Origin: a bacterium
GTDB taxonomy: Bacteria > BMS3Abin14
Direction: 5' to 3'
Assembly (NCBI GenBank): GCA_029210545.1
Contig: JARGFV010000011.1
Location: 1 to 39,745 of the forward strand
Length of the DNA: 39,745 nt
The first letter of the stretch is position 1, and each line of letters starts with the position of its first letter. Under the pieces are notes generated by a model, which worked only from the letters and a program-made list of their open reading frames with translations, did no database searches and had not been told where the DNA came from. Below are positions 17,756 to 26,954 of this stretch, piece by piece. A program made the position numbers and the translations under genes.

Positions 17756-19117
17756 ATGATCACAAAGAAGATTCATCTTAGCGAAAGGGAGATCCCCAAG
17801 GCCTGGTACAATGTCCTCCCGGATATGCCCACAGCGCCCGCCCCCCCGCTTAACCCCGGAACCGGACAGCCCATAGGTCCCGAGGACCTCTCCCCGATCT
17901 TCCCCATGGGTCTTATCGAGCAGGAAGTCTCCCAGGAGAGGTGGATCGATATCCCGGAAGAGATCCTGGACATCTACAGGCTGTGGCGGCCCAGCCCTCT
18001 TTACCGCGCCTACCATCTCGAGGAGGTCCTCGGCACCCCGGCCAGGATCTATTACAAGTATGAGGGCGTCAGCCCCGCCGGAAGCCACAAGCCCAACACT
18101 TCCATCCCGCAGGCCTATTACAACATGAAGGAAGGGGTCAAGCGCATCGCCACCGAGACCGGCGCCGGTCAATGGGGAAGCGCCCTTTCCCTGGCCTGCC
18201 AGATGTTCGGTCTCGAGTGTACCATCTACATGGTCAAGGTCAGCTATCATCAAAAACCGTACCGCCGGTCCATGATGCAGGTCTGGGGCGGCGAGGTTAT
18301 TCCCAGCCCTTCAGACAGAACCAACGCGGGGCGCAGTATCCTCGCAAAAGACCCGGACTCGCCCGGCAGCCTCGGAATGGCCATCAGCGAGGCCGTGGAA
18401 GATGCCGCTACCAGGGACGACACCAAGTACTCCCTAGGCAGCGTCCTTAACCACGTCCTCATGCACCAGTCCATCATCGGCCTGGAGGTCAAGGAGCAGC
18501 TCAAGAAGGTCGGGGAAAAGCCCAACGTCCTTATCGGCTGTTGCGGCGGCGGCAGCAATTTCGCGGGTCTGGCCTTCCCCTACATGCCCGAGAAACTGGC
18601 CGGTGAGGACATCCGGATGGTTGCCGTAGAACCCACCTCGTGCCCGACACTGACCAAGGGCGTGTACGCTTACGACTTCGGGGACACTGCCCAGATGACG
18701 CCCCTGATGCTCATGTACACCTTGGGGCACGACTTCGTTCCGCCCGGCATCCACGCTGGCGGCCTGAGGTACCACGCCGATTCCCCCCTGGTCAGCCAGC
18801 TGCACAAGGAGGGGATAGTGGAGGCGGTGGCCTACACCCAGAACCCCGTCTTCGAGGCGGCGCTCCAGTTCGCCCGTGTCGAGGGGATCATCCCCGCCCC
18901 GGAGTCGGCCCACGCGATCAAGGCGGCCTTCGACGAGGCTCTCCGCTGCAAGGAGGAAGGGAAGGAAGAGGTCATCGTTTTCAACCTCAGCGGTCACGGT
19001 CACTTCGACATGGGAGCCTACGATTCGTACCTCGCAGGCGACCTGTTGGATTACACTTACCCCGAAGAAATGATCGCCGAGTCGCTGAAAAAACTTCCAA
19101 AGGTCGAGGGGCGATAA
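17756..19117 (+). CDS. trpB2: Tryptophan synthase beta-like protein, TrpB2 type
   Basis: This 453-residue PLP enzyme condenses indole and serine to tryptophan. It is the long TrpB2 form (canonical TrpB is about 400). It has the extended N-terminus ([20 protein letters not shown]), the PLP lysine in [14 protein letters not shown], the substrate block [15 protein letters not shown], the phosphate-binding loop [11 protein letters not shown] and the family ending [20 protein letters not shown]. TrpB2 proteins lack the usual TrpA-contact features and are thought to salvage free indole or work with a divergent TrpA. No trpA follows; accD starts 6 bases on. In many deltaproteobacteria the order is trpB-trpA-accD-folC, so this looks like a variant of that cluster. 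Confidence 0.94.
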   Translation: MITKKIHLSEREIPKAWYNVLPDMPTAPAPPLNPGTGQPIGPEDLSPIFPMGLIEQEVSQERWIDIPEEILDIYRLWRPSPLYRAYHLEEVLGTPARIYYKYEGVSPAGSHKPNTSIPQAYYNMKEGVKRIATETGAGQWGSALSLACQMFGLECTIYMVKVSYHQKPYRRSMMQVWGGEVIPSPSDRTNAGRSILAKDPDSPGSLGMAISEAVEDAATRDDTKYSLGSVLNHVLMHQSIIGLEVKEQLKKVGEKPNVLIGCCGGGSNFAGLAFPYMPEKLAGEDIRMVAVEPTSCPTLTKGVYAYDFGDTAQMTPLMLMYTLGHDFVPPGIHAGGLRYHADSPLVSQLHKEGIVEAVAYTQNPVFEAALQFARVEGIIPAPESAHAIKAAFDEALRCKEEGKEEVIVFNLSGHGHFDMGAYDSYLAGDLLDYTYPEEMIAESLKKLPKVEGR

Positions 19118-19123
19118 CAAGAC

Positions 19124-19975
19124 ATGGTTACCTGGTTCCGCCGCAGGCCGTCCGGCCCGGAAAGATCGGACCGTCGCAAGGTAACGGTCCCCGAAGGGCT
19201 GTGGATCAAGTGCAACAATTGCGGCGAGATCATCTACAGCAAGGAGATCGATCGTAACCTCAAGGTCTGCCCGAAGTGCGAATATCACTTCAGGATAACG
19301 GCCCGGGAGCGAATCAATCTCCTCGTGGACCCGGGAACCTTCGAGGAGTTCGACGCCCAGATCCACAGCGAGGATCCCCTCCAGTTCAAGGATTCCCTGA
19401 AATACCGGGACAGGATCAAGTCGGCGGTCAAGAAAACCTGGCTTGCCGACGCGGTCATCTCCGGCACGTGTACCCTGGACGGGGTCCCCGTTGTCCTCAA
19501 CGTCTTTGACTTTTTCTTCATGGGCGGAAGCATGGGGTCCGTGGTGGGGGAAAAGATCACCCGGGCTATCGAGAAAGCCGTTGAGCTCAGGTGCGGCATC
19601 ATCATAATCTCCTCCTCCGGCGGGGCTCGCATGCAGGAAGGTGCCCTTTCCCTGATGCAGATGGCCAAGACCAGCGCCGCTCTCGCCCGTTTGAGGCGGG
19701 AGCGGCTGCCTTTCATCTCGGTCCTCACCGACCCGACCACGGGTGGTGTAACAGCCAGTTTCGCCATGCTCGGTGACGTCAACCTGGCCGAACCAAAGGC
19801 GCTCATCGGTTTCGCGGGCCCCAGGGTCATTGAGCAGACGATCCGCCAGGAACTGCCCGAGGGGTTCCAGAGGTCGGAGTTCGTTCTCGAGCACGGGATG
19901 ATCGACCGCATTGTCAACCGCAAGGAACTCAAGAAGACCATCGTCACACTCCTGAGGGCTTTCACAGCTCAATGA
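19124..19975 (+). CDS. accD: Acetyl-CoA carboxylase carboxyltransferase beta subunit
   Basis: AccD of 283 residues, with AccA, transfers CO2 from biotin-BCCP to acetyl-CoA to make malonyl-CoA. The N-terminal zinc finger has C30, C33, C49 and C52 (CNNC and CPKC). The crotonase-fold part has SSSGGARMQEGALSLMQMAK, the DPTTGGVTASFAMLGD block and FAGPRVIEQTIRQELPEGFQ. The stop overlaps the folC start by four bases (19972-19975), so the two are coupled. Confidence 0.97.
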   Translation: MVTWFRRRPSGPERSDRRKVTVPEGLWIKCNNCGEIIYSKEIDRNLKVCPKCEYHFRITARERINLLVDPGTFEEFDAQIHSEDPLQFKDSLKYRDRIKSAVKKTWLADAVISGTCTLDGVPVVLNVFDFFFMGGSMGSVVGEKITRAIEKAVELRCGIIIISSSGGARMQEGALSLMQMAKTSAALARLRRERLPFISVLTDPTTGGVTASFAMLGDVNLAEPKALIGFAGPRVIEQTIRQELPEGFQRSEFVLEHGMIDRIVNRKELKKTIVTLLRAFTAQ

Positions 19976-21393
19976 ACCCCGAGCTGGCCCTTTACTACCT
20001 TGCCAGCCTAAACGAGTCCCGGATCAAGCCAGGCCTTGAGAGGATCGACGGTGTCCTGAAGAGCCTGGGTCATCCCCATAGAGAGTATCCCCACATGCTC
20101 GTTGCCGGAACCAACGGCAAGGGATCCGTGGTCGCCATGACCGGTGCCGTGCTTTCGGCTTCCGGGCTTGTAACGGGACGTTTCACATCTCCCCACCTGC
20201 ACGGTTTTGCCGAGAGGATCGTGGTCGGTGAAAGACCGGTCACCCCCGACGAACTGACGGAGCTGGTTTGCGACGTCAGGGACACGGGTGTTGAGCTGAC
20301 CTATTTTGAGTTCGCCACTGCCATGGCCCTGCTCCATTTCGCCCGGAGGAAAGTGGATGTGGCCATCCTGGAGGTCGGTCTCGGCGGACGGTGGGACGCC
20401 ACCAACGTCACCGATCCTTTCCTGTCGGTCATCACGAGCGTGGACCTGGACCACGGAAAATGGCTCGGGTCCACTGTGGAGGAGGTGGCTGCCAACAAGG
20501 CTCCTGTCATGAGAGCCGGAAGGCGGGTGATCGTGGGGCCGGTCGTTCCCGAGGCCCGGGATGTTATCCTCCGGTATGCCGATAAGGCCGGTTCCGATGT
20601 CGTTCTTTTCGGCAGGGATTTTAACGCACGGTGGGAGGCCGGGGGGGAACCTGGTGGTCGGACCTTGCAATTTAACGGCAGGAAATGGAGTATGGGCAAG
20701 GTGACTCCCGGCCTTCCCGGACGGTTCCAGCTGGGTAACGCGGCGTGCGTCCTGGCCGCCGTTGAATCGATGGACGGGTCCGGGTGGTCCCTTGACATGG
20801 ATGACGCGGTCCGGGGTCTGGGTGAAGCGCGCTGGCCTGGCCGTTTCCAGTGGGTACAGGGCAGGCCGCCTGTCCTGGTGGATGGGGCGCACAACCCGGC
20901 GGCTGTCCGGGCCCTGGTCGACTCCCTGGAAGGGATCGAGCCGGCGGTGTGGCTGGTTTCCGCTCTCGCTGACAAGGACCTGGGGGGGATGGCAGCCTGG
21001 ATGGGGCGCCTGGGACGCCGTGTCGTCCTGGTCCCCCTGGATCACCCAAGGGCCGCGGGCGTACGCGAGATGGCCGGACAGTTTCCCGAGGGGTTCGAGG
21101 TACGGTCTGCCGAATCTGTCTCCCACGGGCTGAAGATGGCCAGGGAGTGGGCGGGAGAGTCCGGCACTGTCATCGCGGCAGGTTCGATCGTCCTGGCGGG
21201 GAAAGTGTTGGAAGAGCTGGGGAAACAGGAGCCAGAAGTTGAAGAAGGCATGTGTGGGGATAGTTCTATTGATTGTTTTTCTGGCCCCGCTTATGACGCG
21301 GGCCCAGGACCTGTCCAGGATCGACGTCTCGGCGGGTTCCATGCGAACCCTTGCGGACGGAACCGTTATCGCCGAGGGACAGGTCGTGGTTAA
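19972..21393 (+). CDS. folC: Folylpolyglutamate/dihydrofolate synthase, run-on C-terminus
   Basis: FolC adds glutamate to (dihydro)folates using ATP. The P-loop AGTNGKGSV is at about residue 45, the family block FTSPHLHGFAERI follows, and then the Mur-ligase-like region LEVGLGGRWDATNVTDP and VLVDGAHNPAAVRALVDSLE. Similarity plausibly ends near GSIVLAGKVLEELGKQ at residue ~420. The last ~50 residues (to 473) are composed like an out-of-frame read of lptD (Cys, Gly and Arg rich) and overlap lptD by 155 bases. Either the normal stop has been lost or the lptD start is later; a sequencing frameshift is also possible. Confidence 0.93.
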   Translation: MNPELALYYLASLNESRIKPGLERIDGVLKSLGHPHREYPHMLVAGTNGKGSVVAMTGAVLSASGLVTGRFTSPHLHGFAERIVVGERPVTPDELTELVCDVRDTGVELTYFEFATAMALLHFARRKVDVAILEVGLGGRWDATNVTDPFLSVITSVDLDHGKWLGSTVEEVAANKAPVMRAGRRVIVGPVVPEARDVILRYADKAGSDVVLFGRDFNARWEAGGEPGGRTLQFNGRKWSMGKVTPGLPGRFQLGNAACVLAAVESMDGSGWSLDMDDAVRGLGEARWPGRFQWVQGRPPVLVDGAHNPAAVRALVDSLEGIEPAVWLVSALADKDLGGMAAWMGRLGRRVVLVPLDHPRAAGVREMAGQFPEGFEVRSAESVSHGLKMAREWAGESGTVIAAGSIVLAGKVLEELGKQEPEVEEGMCGDSSIDCFSGPAYDAGPGPVQDRRLGGFHANPCGRNRYRRGTGRG

Positions 21394-23149
21394 TGGCGAG
21401 GGAGTGACGGTCAGGGCCGACTCCATGAGGTACGATCCCGGCTCGGACGTCATGCGCCTGTCGGGAAACGTGGTCATGGAGGAGAGCGGGGGAGGGGGGA
21501 CCTTCACGGGAGACACCCTCGCCCTGAACCTGTCCGACCTGACCGGGGGGATCTCCCGGGGACAGATCATCATCGTCCCGAACGGTTTCAGGGTGCGGGG
21601 CGAGGACATCAAACGTACCGGACCTGAGGAGTACAGCATCCGCAAGGGTGTTTTCACAAGCTGTCCGGGTGACTGCCCCGACTGGTCTTTCACCGCCTCC
21701 GAGATCCTCGTCAGGAAGGAAGGATACCTGGAGGCCAGGCACGCCGCCTTCAGGATACTGGACATTCCCGTGTTCTACACGCCGTACCTCCTGTACCCTG
21801 TGAAAACCGACCGGCAGACCGGGATCCTCTTCCCCGATTTCAGGTTCTCCGACGAGACCGGCTTCGAGTCCTCCTGGCCGGTGTTCATCACCCTGGGGCC
21901 CTACGCCGACGTCACGTTGACCCCCAGGACCTTCAGCCGGGACGCCAACGGCCTTGGTCTCCAGGCGCGCTACCGTCTGGACCTGGGCGGCGGCGGGGAT
22001 CTTTCCGGTTTCGCCATGGGCGGCGGGGATAATGACCGCTGGTACATCGCAGGTGACCATTCCAGCGCCCTGATGCCGGATCTCTGGCTGCGGGCGAGGT
22101 GGTACGATGCCGGCGATCCGGACGCTCCTTCCCTGTTCGGTCAATCGTTCCAGGAACGTTACCCGGGTTCTGTTTTCAGGCACGCTTCCCTGGAGTGGGA
22201 TCCTGGACCGGTCGGGTTTACGGTTCAGACGAGCAGCCTTCTGCCCCTGGCCGTTTTGTCCAGGTCGGGCCCCTCTCCGGACAGGCGTTCGGCAGCCCTG
22301 GACCTGGGACCCGTGGATCTGGGACCTCTCAGGACCGGCATCGGTGTTCGACAGGTCCTGTTCGACGAGGATGGTGAAAGGACCCTGCTGGAACCCGCGG
22401 CGTCCCTGGTTTTCACGGGTCCCGGTCGTCTGGGCGGCGTGATCCATGCCCGGGCCCTGGTATCGGAGGAAGCCGAAGGGACCATCGAGGACAGGTCGCT
22501 CCTCTTCGAGATGACCCAGCGCCTGGCGCTGGAGGCGGCAGGGGAGTGGGGAAAGAGCCGGATCGGGTTCGATCTGACCCTGGCATCGGCCAGGGGGGCA
22601 TCCTTTTCCGGCACCGTCGCCAGGGACGCGGAGGACCGGATCGAAAAGCGGCGGGTGATGTCGGGAAAGGTGACCCATCAACTGACCTCGGAGGGTTTGA
22701 ACTGGGACCTTACCGTCGGGGCGTGGGAGGACACCGAACTGGAACTTGGCCGGACTTACGGTTTCACCAGGTTCTCCGCCTCCGGCTTTTACTTCGAAGC
22801 GTCCCGGAACCGGGACGCCGAGTACGGCCTGATCCTGCCTTCCATGGATGCGCGGACCGCGGCGATCAGGGGCTGGGAGAACCGGGCGGGATACGACTCG
22901 CCCCGGTTCGGCGTCGAGGTCGGGCGGATGTCGGCCGAAGGGTTCACGGAGACGCTGAAGGGCGGCAGCCATGTCATGCTCGGAAAGGTCCGGGTTGAAG
23001 GTCAGGCGCAGTACGACCTGGACACCGGGATCATGGCCGAAGAGAGCCTCACGGTCCAATTGCCGGGGCGGTGCTGGACCATCGGCCTGGGGCGGTCCAG
23101 GAACCCAGACCGCACCGACTGGCGCCTGAAGATGAGTCTGGAATTGTAG
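21239..23149 (+). CDS. lptD: LPS-assembly outer-membrane protein LptD
   Basis: A 636-residue precursor starting at TTG 21239, with signal peptide MKKACVGIVLLIVFLAPLMT and predicted cleavage after RAQ. The periplasmic OstA/LptA-like domain (about 25-130) has VSAGSMRTLADGTVIAEGQV and YDPGSDVMRLSGNVVM. Next comes the family junction FTSCPGDCPDWSFTA with a C-x3-C pair, then PVFYTPYLLYPVKTDRQTG, and a C-terminal beta-barrel rich in alternating patterns. LptD inserts lipopolysaccharide into the outer leaflet. It is somewhat short for the family (E. coli is about 780). It overlaps folC by 155 bases. Confidence 0.9.
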   Translation: MKKACVGIVLLIVFLAPLMTRAQDLSRIDVSAGSMRTLADGTVIAEGQVVVNGEGVTVRADSMRYDPGSDVMRLSGNVVMEESGGGGTFTGDTLALNLSDLTGGISRGQIIIVPNGFRVRGEDIKRTGPEEYSIRKGVFTSCPGDCPDWSFTASEILVRKEGYLEARHAAFRILDIPVFYTPYLLYPVKTDRQTGILFPDFRFSDETGFESSWPVFITLGPYADVTLTPRTFSRDANGLGLQARYRLDLGGGGDLSGFAMGGGDNDRWYIAGDHSSALMPDLWLRARWYDAGDPDAPSLFGQSFQERYPGSVFRHASLEWDPGPVGFTVQTSSLLPLAVLSRSGPSPDRRSAALDLGPVDLGPLRTGIGVRQVLFDEDGERTLLEPAASLVFTGPGRLGGVIHARALVSEEAEGTIEDRSLLFEMTQRLALEAAGEWGKSRIGFDLTLASARGASFSGTVARDAEDRIEKRRVMSGKVTHQLTSEGLNWDLTVGAWEDTELELGRTYGFTRFSASGFYFEASRNRDAEYGLILPSMDARTAAIRGWENRAGYDSPRFGVEVGRMSAEGFTETLKGGSHVMLGKVRVEGQAQYDLDTGIMAEESLTVQLPGRCWTIGLGRSRNPDRTDWRLKMSLEL

Positions 23150-23176
23150 TTTACAGTTCACAGTTTACGGTTCACA
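23149..23176. repeat. Heptamer array directly after lptD
   Basis: Four 7-bp units in perfect register: GTTTACA, GTTCACA, GTTTACG, GTTCACA. The first base is the G of the lptD TAG stop. A partial reverse-complement echo (CTGTAAACC) occurs at 23218-23226, so the spacer could fold into a long imperfect hairpin. Confidence 0.75.
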
Positions 23177-23272
23177 GTGTGAACCCTGGAACATGGGGGC
23201 AACTTTGAGGCTTTTAGACTGTAAACCGTACTCTGAAAACCGGAAACCTGGCCCTCAAGGGCCACCCTTGAC

Positions 23273-23518
23273 ATGACAGCACCACTGTTCTACATTTTAG
23301 CGCCCTTCGGACTGGCCTTTGGCCTCTTCGCGGTATATCTTGTCGTTTCCATCTACCTCAAGGACCCTGCCAGACCCTTCAGGATGTTTATGTCTCCTCC
23401 GATAGATCCTGGGGAGGCGAGTGCAGAGTGCAGTGTGCAGAGTGCTGAGGAATCCCTGGAAGAGGAGAAGAGGGCCCTTCGACAAGGCTCAGGGCAGGGA
23501 AAAGGTGAAGAGGAGTAA
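23273..23518 (+). CDS. Small single-pass membrane protein, repeat-derived tail
   Basis: An 81-residue protein of unknown function. Residues 4-28 (PLFYILAPFGLAFGLFAVYL) form one membrane helix, and a short basic stretch YLKDPARPFRMF follows. From about residue 48 the coding DNA is repeat material: four 7-bp units at 23419-23446 (GAGTGCA type), then a dispersed CCCTTCGACAAGGCTCAGGG repeat at 23475-23499. The Glu/Ser-rich tail is therefore probably not conserved. GACATG precedes the start without a strong ribosome-binding site. It lies between lptD and lepA. Confidence 0.55.
   Translation: MTAPLFYILAPFGLAFGLFAVYLVVSIYLKDPARPFRMFMSPPIDPGEASAECSVQSAEESLEEEKRALRQGSGQGKGEEE
23419..23446. repeat. 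Heptamer array inside a coding tail
   Basis: GAGTGCA, GAGTGCA, GTGTGCA and GAGTGCT run in register and encode part of the C-terminal tail of the 81-residue membrane protein. Because the unit is 7 bp, loss or gain of one copy would shift the frame. Confidence 0.75.
23475..23499. repeat. Dispersed CCTTCGACAAGGCTCAGGGC repeat
   Basis: CCCTTCGACAAGGCTCAGGG is a short repeat known in intergenic DNA of many environmental bacteria. Diverged relatives occur here near 26461, 27792, 36931 and 37177. This copy is read as protein. Confidence 0.65.
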
Positions 23519-23545
23519 ATCAGTCCAATATCCAATTGTTTCCCC

Positions 23546-23606
23546 TTGGATTTTGGATTTTGGACCTTGGATCAATCTGGAATTTGAAATCTGGAATTTG
23601 GAATTG
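23546..23606. repeat. Heptamer array ending 5 bases before lepA
   Basis: Eight full 7-bp units in register: TTGGATT, TTGGATT, TTGGACC, TTGGATC, AATCTGG, AATTTGA, AATCTGG, AATTTGG, then AATTG. The array fills the space up to five bases before the lepA ATG, leaving no good Shine-Dalgarno other than the GGA within the units. Confidence 0.85.
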
Positions 23607-23611
23607 TCTTA

Positions 23612-25408
23612 ATGAAGCAATCCCACATCCGCAACTTCTCCATCATCGCCCACATCGACCACGGGAAATCAACCCTGGCCGACCGTCTCCTCGAGGTCAC
23701 CGGTGCCATGAGTCAGCGGGACATGAAAGAACAGGTCCTCGATTCCATGGACATCGAGCGTGAGCGGGGGATCACCATCAAGGCCCAGACCGCCAGGCTC
23801 GACTACATCGCAACCGACGGACAGCGTTATTCCCTGAACCTCATCGACACACCGGGGCACGTGGACTTTTCCTACGAGGTGTCCCGTTCCCTTTCGGCCT
23901 GCGAGGGGGCCCTCCTGGTGGTGGACGCTGTCCAGGGTGTGGAGGCCCAGACCATCGCCAACGCCTACCTGGCGGTGGAGCAGGACCTGGTCCTTGTCCC
24001 CGTGATCAACAAGATCGATCTGCCCAGCGCCGATCCCGAAAGGGTGAAAGGGCAGCTGGTCTCGATCCTCGGCATCGATCCCGAGGATGTCCTAGAGGTC
24101 AGCGCCAAGACCGGTGCCGGTATCAGCGATCTCCTGGAAGCCGTGGTGAAGCTGGTGCCGCCTCCCGTCGGAGATCCCGTCGGGCCTCTGCGGGCCCTCA
24201 TCGTCGACTCGTGGTACGATACCTACGTGGGTGTGGTAGCGCTGGTAAGGATCTTCGACGGGGAGTTGAGATCCCGCACCATGATGAAGCTCATGGCCCA
24301 GGGAGGCACCTACGAGATCGGCGAGATCGGAACCTTCAGGCCGGCTGCCGTAAAGGAAAAACTCCTTCAGACCGGAGATGTCGGCTACATCGTGGCCGGC
24401 ATCAAGGACCTGAAAAAGGTTCAGGTGGGCGACACCGTCACCATGGCTCAAAACCAGGCGTCCAAACCCCTCCCCGGCTTCAAGCGCGTCCGGCCCATGG
24501 TCTACGCCGGGCTGTACCCGGCCGCCAGCGAGGATTTCGCGCAGCTCAGGGAGGCCCTTGAAAAGCTCGTCTTAAACGACGCCTCCCTGACCTTCGAGCC
24601 GGAAACGTCCGAGGCCCTGGGGTTCGGTTTCAGGTGCGGGTTCCTGGGGATGCTGCACATGGAGGTGGTCCAGGAGCGCCTGGAAAGGCATTCCACCCTT
24701 GACCTGGTCACCACGGCCCCGACGGTGGTCTACAAGGTCCTCATGAAGGACGGGTCGTGGATCGAGGTGGACAACCCGGCCCGGCTGCCTGTGTCGGGGG
24801 ATTACGACCAGATCCACGAGCCGTACGTCCGTACCACCATCATGGTCCCGGACACCTACCTCGGCGGGCTTTTGTCCCTTCTCACCGAGCGGCGGGGGCA
24901 GCAGAAGGGGCTCACGTACCTTGAGGACCGCAGGGTCATGCTGGAATACGACATCCCCCTGGCCGAGATCATTTTCGGTTTCTACGACCGGCTAAAGTCA
25001 ACGAGCCGCGGCTACGCCTCCCTGGATTACGACCCCATCGGGTACCGTGTGGGAGACCTCATTAAACTGGACATCAGGGTCAACGGGGAGACGGTGGACG
25101 CCCTTTCCATCATCATCCCCCGGGAGAAAGCCTTCTACCGCGGCAGGGATCTGGCGGAGAAGATGAAGGAGCTCATTCCGCGCCAGATGTTCGAGGTGGT
25201 GATCCAGGCCGCCATCGGCAGCCGGATCATCTCCCGGGAGACGGTCAGGGCGCTCAGGAAGAACGTCCTTGCCAAGTGCTACGGCGGCGATGTCACCCGG
25301 AAGCGGAAGCTGCTTGAAAAACAGAAGGAAGGCAAGAAGAGGATGAAGAGCGTGGGGAGAGTGGAGATACCGCAGGAAGCGTTCATGGCTATCCTTAAAG
25401 TCGACTGA
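23612..25408 (+). CDS. lepA: Elongation factor 4 (LepA/EF4)
   Basis: The 598-residue ribosome-associated GTPase acts on stalled or back-translocating ribosomes and in initiation or assembly. G1 [15 protein letters not shown] (residue ~10), effector region [18 protein letters not shown]3 [17 protein letters not shown]4 NKIDLP and G5 SAKTG are intact. The LepA-specific C-terminal domain ends [20 protein letters not shown], then the [12 protein letters not shown] pattern. Full length. lepA preceding lepB is a common pairing. Confidence 0.97.
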   Translation: MKQSHIRNFSIIAHIDHGKSTLADRLLEVTGAMSQRDMKEQVLDSMDIERERGITIKAQTARLDYIATDGQRYSLNLIDTPGHVDFSYEVSRSLSACEGALLVVDAVQGVEAQTIANAYLAVEQDLVLVPVINKIDLPSADPERVKGQLVSILGIDPEDVLEVSAKTGAGISDLLEAVVKLVPPPVGDPVGPLRALIVDSWYDTYVGVVALVRIFDGELRSRTMMKLMAQGGTYEIGEIGTFRPAAVKEKLLQTGDVGYIVAGIKDLKKVQVGDTVTMAQNQASKPLPGFKRVRPMVYAGLYPAASEDFAQLREALEKLVLNDASLTFEPETSEALGFGFRCGFLGMLHMEVVQERLERHSTLDLVTTAPTVVYKVLMKDGSWIEVDNPARLPVSGDYDQIHEPYVRTTIMVPDTYLGGLLSLLTERRGQQKGLTYLEDRRVMLEYDIPLAEIIFGFYDRLKSTSRGYASLDYDPIGYRVGDLIKLDIRVNGETVDALSIIIPREKAFYRGRDLAEKMKELIPRQMFEVVIQAAIGSRIISRETVRALRKNVLAKCYGGDVTRKRKLLEKQKEGKKRMKSVGRVEIPQEAFMAILKVD

Positions 25409-25418
25409 GTTCGTGTGT

Positions 25419-25480
25419 GCGTTAAGCGTGAAGCGTGGAGCGAAAGATCTTACGCTCGTACGCACGTACCCTCTACGCTA
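25419..25480. repeat. Heptamer array folding back on itself, lepA-lepB spacer
   Basis: GCGTTAA, GCGTGAA, GCGTGGA and GCGAAAG (25419-25446) are followed by ATCTTAC, GCTCGTA, CGCACGT and related units, whose reverse complement resembles the first half (GAGCGAAAGATC against GAGCGTAAGATC). The whole can fold into an imperfect hairpin just after lepA. Confidence 0.7.
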
Positions 25481-25570
25481 ATACGTGCCTTGCACTCCCC
25501 TTTGGCTTTTCGAGTAAAATCGGATATTCTCATCATCGTTTTTCATATGGAACGAGATATAAGGCGTTTG

Positions 25571-25612
25571 CTAATCACAAATCACTAGTCACTAATCACC
25601 AATAATTATTAG
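25571..25612. repeat. Heptamer array merging with the lepB ribosome-binding site
   Basis: Six units in register: CTAATCA, CAAATCA, CTAGTCA, CTAATCA, CCAATAA, TTATTAG. The last unit supplies the first bases of TTAGGAG, the Shine-Dalgarno of lepB, whose TTG start is at 25622. Confidence 0.8.
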
Positions 25613-25621
25613 GAGCACCCA

Positions 25622-26284
25622 TTGTCCAAAGACAAGACAGCCATGGAAGACACCGTACAGATGGCCCCGGAGGGCGGCATGACCGGGGTCAAGGGGAGGG
25701 CCCGGGAGTATGCCGAGGCCATCGTGCTGGCTCTCATCCTCGCCCTTTTCATCCGGACCTTCGTGGTCCAGGCGTTCAAGATCCCCTCGCCCAGCATGGT
25801 TCCGACCCTCCTGGTGGGTGACCACATCCTGGTCAACAAGTTCCTTTACGGGTGGCGGGTGCCCTTTGGTGACGGGAGGATCTTTTCCCTGCGCGAGCCT
25901 GCGCGCGGGGACGTCATCGTGTTCAAGTACCCCAGGGACCGCAAGATGGATTTCATCAAGAGGTGCATCGCCGTGGAGGGGGAGACGGTGGAGGTGAAGG
26001 AAAAGGAGATCCTCATCGACGGGAAGCCTGTGGACGACCCACACGCCGTTTTCTACGACGACGAGGGATCGTTCCTGAAGGGCCGCGACACCTTCGGACC
26101 GGTCACCGTCCCCGAAGGGAAGATGTTCGTCATGGGGGACAACCGGGACAACTCCAACGACAGCCGGTTCTGGGGGTTCGTGGATGTGAAGGACGTCAAG
26201 GGCAAGGCCATGGTGATCTACTGGTCGTGGAACAAGGCCAAGAGGTGGCCACGCTTCGACCGCATCGGCGACGGCATCGATTGA
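25622..26284 (+). CDS. lepB: Signal peptidase I
   Basis: The 220-residue membrane protease cleaves Sec and Tat signal peptides on the outer face of the inner membrane. It starts at TTG 25622 behind AGGAG; the next ATG would still leave an intact enzyme. One membrane segment (AIVLALILALFIRTFVVQAF, about 38-57) is followed by the catalytic serine in IPSPSMVPTL and the general-base lysine in DFIKRCIAVEGE. Box MGDNRDNSNDSRFWGFV completes the signature. It has the shorter, single-anchor form rather than the two-anchor enterobacterial one. Confidence 0.95.
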   Translation: MSKDKTAMEDTVQMAPEGGMTGVKGRAREYAEAIVLALILALFIRTFVVQAFKIPSPSMVPTLLVGDHILVNKFLYGWRVPFGDGRIFSLREPARGDVIVFKYPRDRKMDFIKRCIAVEGETVEVKEKEILIDGKPVDDPHAVFYDDEGSFLKGRDTFGPVTVPEGKMFVMGDNRDNSNDSRFWGFVDVKDVKGKAMVIYWSWNKAKRWPRFDRIGDGID

Positions 26285-26313
26285 TGCGGTACGCTAAAGC
26301 ACATCATCTGCAA

Positions 26314-26403
26314 TCTCCCTCTCCCCACCGTGGGAGAGGGCCGGGGTGAGGGGGAGATTATTCTTCACCCTCCCCTCGATCCCCTCCCCTCAAGGGAGGG
26401 GAA
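26314..26403. repeat. CCCTCTCCC hairpin repeats after lepB
   Basis: CCCTCTCCC (26317-26325) pairs with GGGAGAGGG (26332-26340), followed by GCCGGGGTGAGGG. A second C/G palindrome (CCCCTCCCCT with AGGGAGGGG) ends near 26402. This type of repeat is found between genes in many bacteria. Confidence 0.7.
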
Positions 26404-26703
26404 GAATATGGAAATTGACGTTCGTAGCCTCGGAGTACCTATAAGAGAACGCAGAACACACCCTTCGACGAGGCTCCCACCTTCGCTAAAGCTATGATGG
26501 GCAAGCAGGGCAGGGAACGCAGAACGCAGGAGAAGATCAAAAGCTGATTCGCCGTAAAAGTTCGCGCTGAATTTTGGTCTCACATCTCAAATCCCACCTA
26601 AAAAATATTTTTCTGCGGCCATCTGGTGCGCCAGAGCTTTCAGTTTCTTGCTGTAAGCAGTTGGCTCCAGACTGCTTTCCCCTTACACTGGTTTTATGAT
26701 CTC
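26404..26703. other. Non-coding repeat relics
   Basis: No gene is supported here. The stretch contains a diverged CCCTTCGACGAGGCTCCCAC repeat (26461-26480) and short GAACGCAGAACGCAGG 7-bp repeats near 26447 and 26514. Confidence 0.5.
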
Positions 26704-26742
26704 CTCGGAACCCGGAACCCGGAACGCGGAACTCGGAACCGA
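26704..26742. repeat. Heptamer array (CNCGGAA units)
   Basis: CTCGGAA, CCCGGAA, CCCGGAA, CGCGGAA and CTCGGAA in perfect register (26704-26738), then CCGA. The array ends nine bases before a TTG that opens a membrane-protein reading frame at 26751. Confidence 0.85.
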
Positions 26743-26750
26743 AAACCAGA

Positions 26751-26954
26751 TTGCCGAAGATCATTGCAATCTGGTTTTTTCTCCAGGTCCTCCTCAACAT
26801 CGTCATTGCCACCTACCTCTTCCTCCACCCGCCTGATGAACCGCCTTCCTGGTTCGATCGCCTGGACCTCACGGTCAATACCGGGATCAACCTGGCCCTA
26901 GGAGCCTGTCGGAGAACCCCATGCAGGCTCCTGGATATAGTTTTTCGGAAATAG
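26751..26954 (+). pseudogene. Small membrane protein, apparently cut by a repeat element
   Basis: The frame opens with TTG 26751. It encodes a strongly hydrophobic helix (IIAIWFFLQVLLNIVIATYL) and then PPDEPPSWFDRLDLTVNTGIN with protein-like composition. At about residue 49 it runs into the CTAGGAG repeat (26898), after which the translated residues are simply repeat sequence ending at 26954. It could be a real small membrane protein truncated by the insertion, or a fortuitous frame. Function unknown. Confidence 0.45.

Noticed and set aside
18434-23161. Very long antisense reading frames (512-631 codons) opposite trpB2-accD, folC-lptD and lptD
   Set aside because: They lie exactly opposite conserved genes, have Gly/Pro/Arg/His-biased translations with no recognisable motif, and are a known by-product of GC-rich codon usage.
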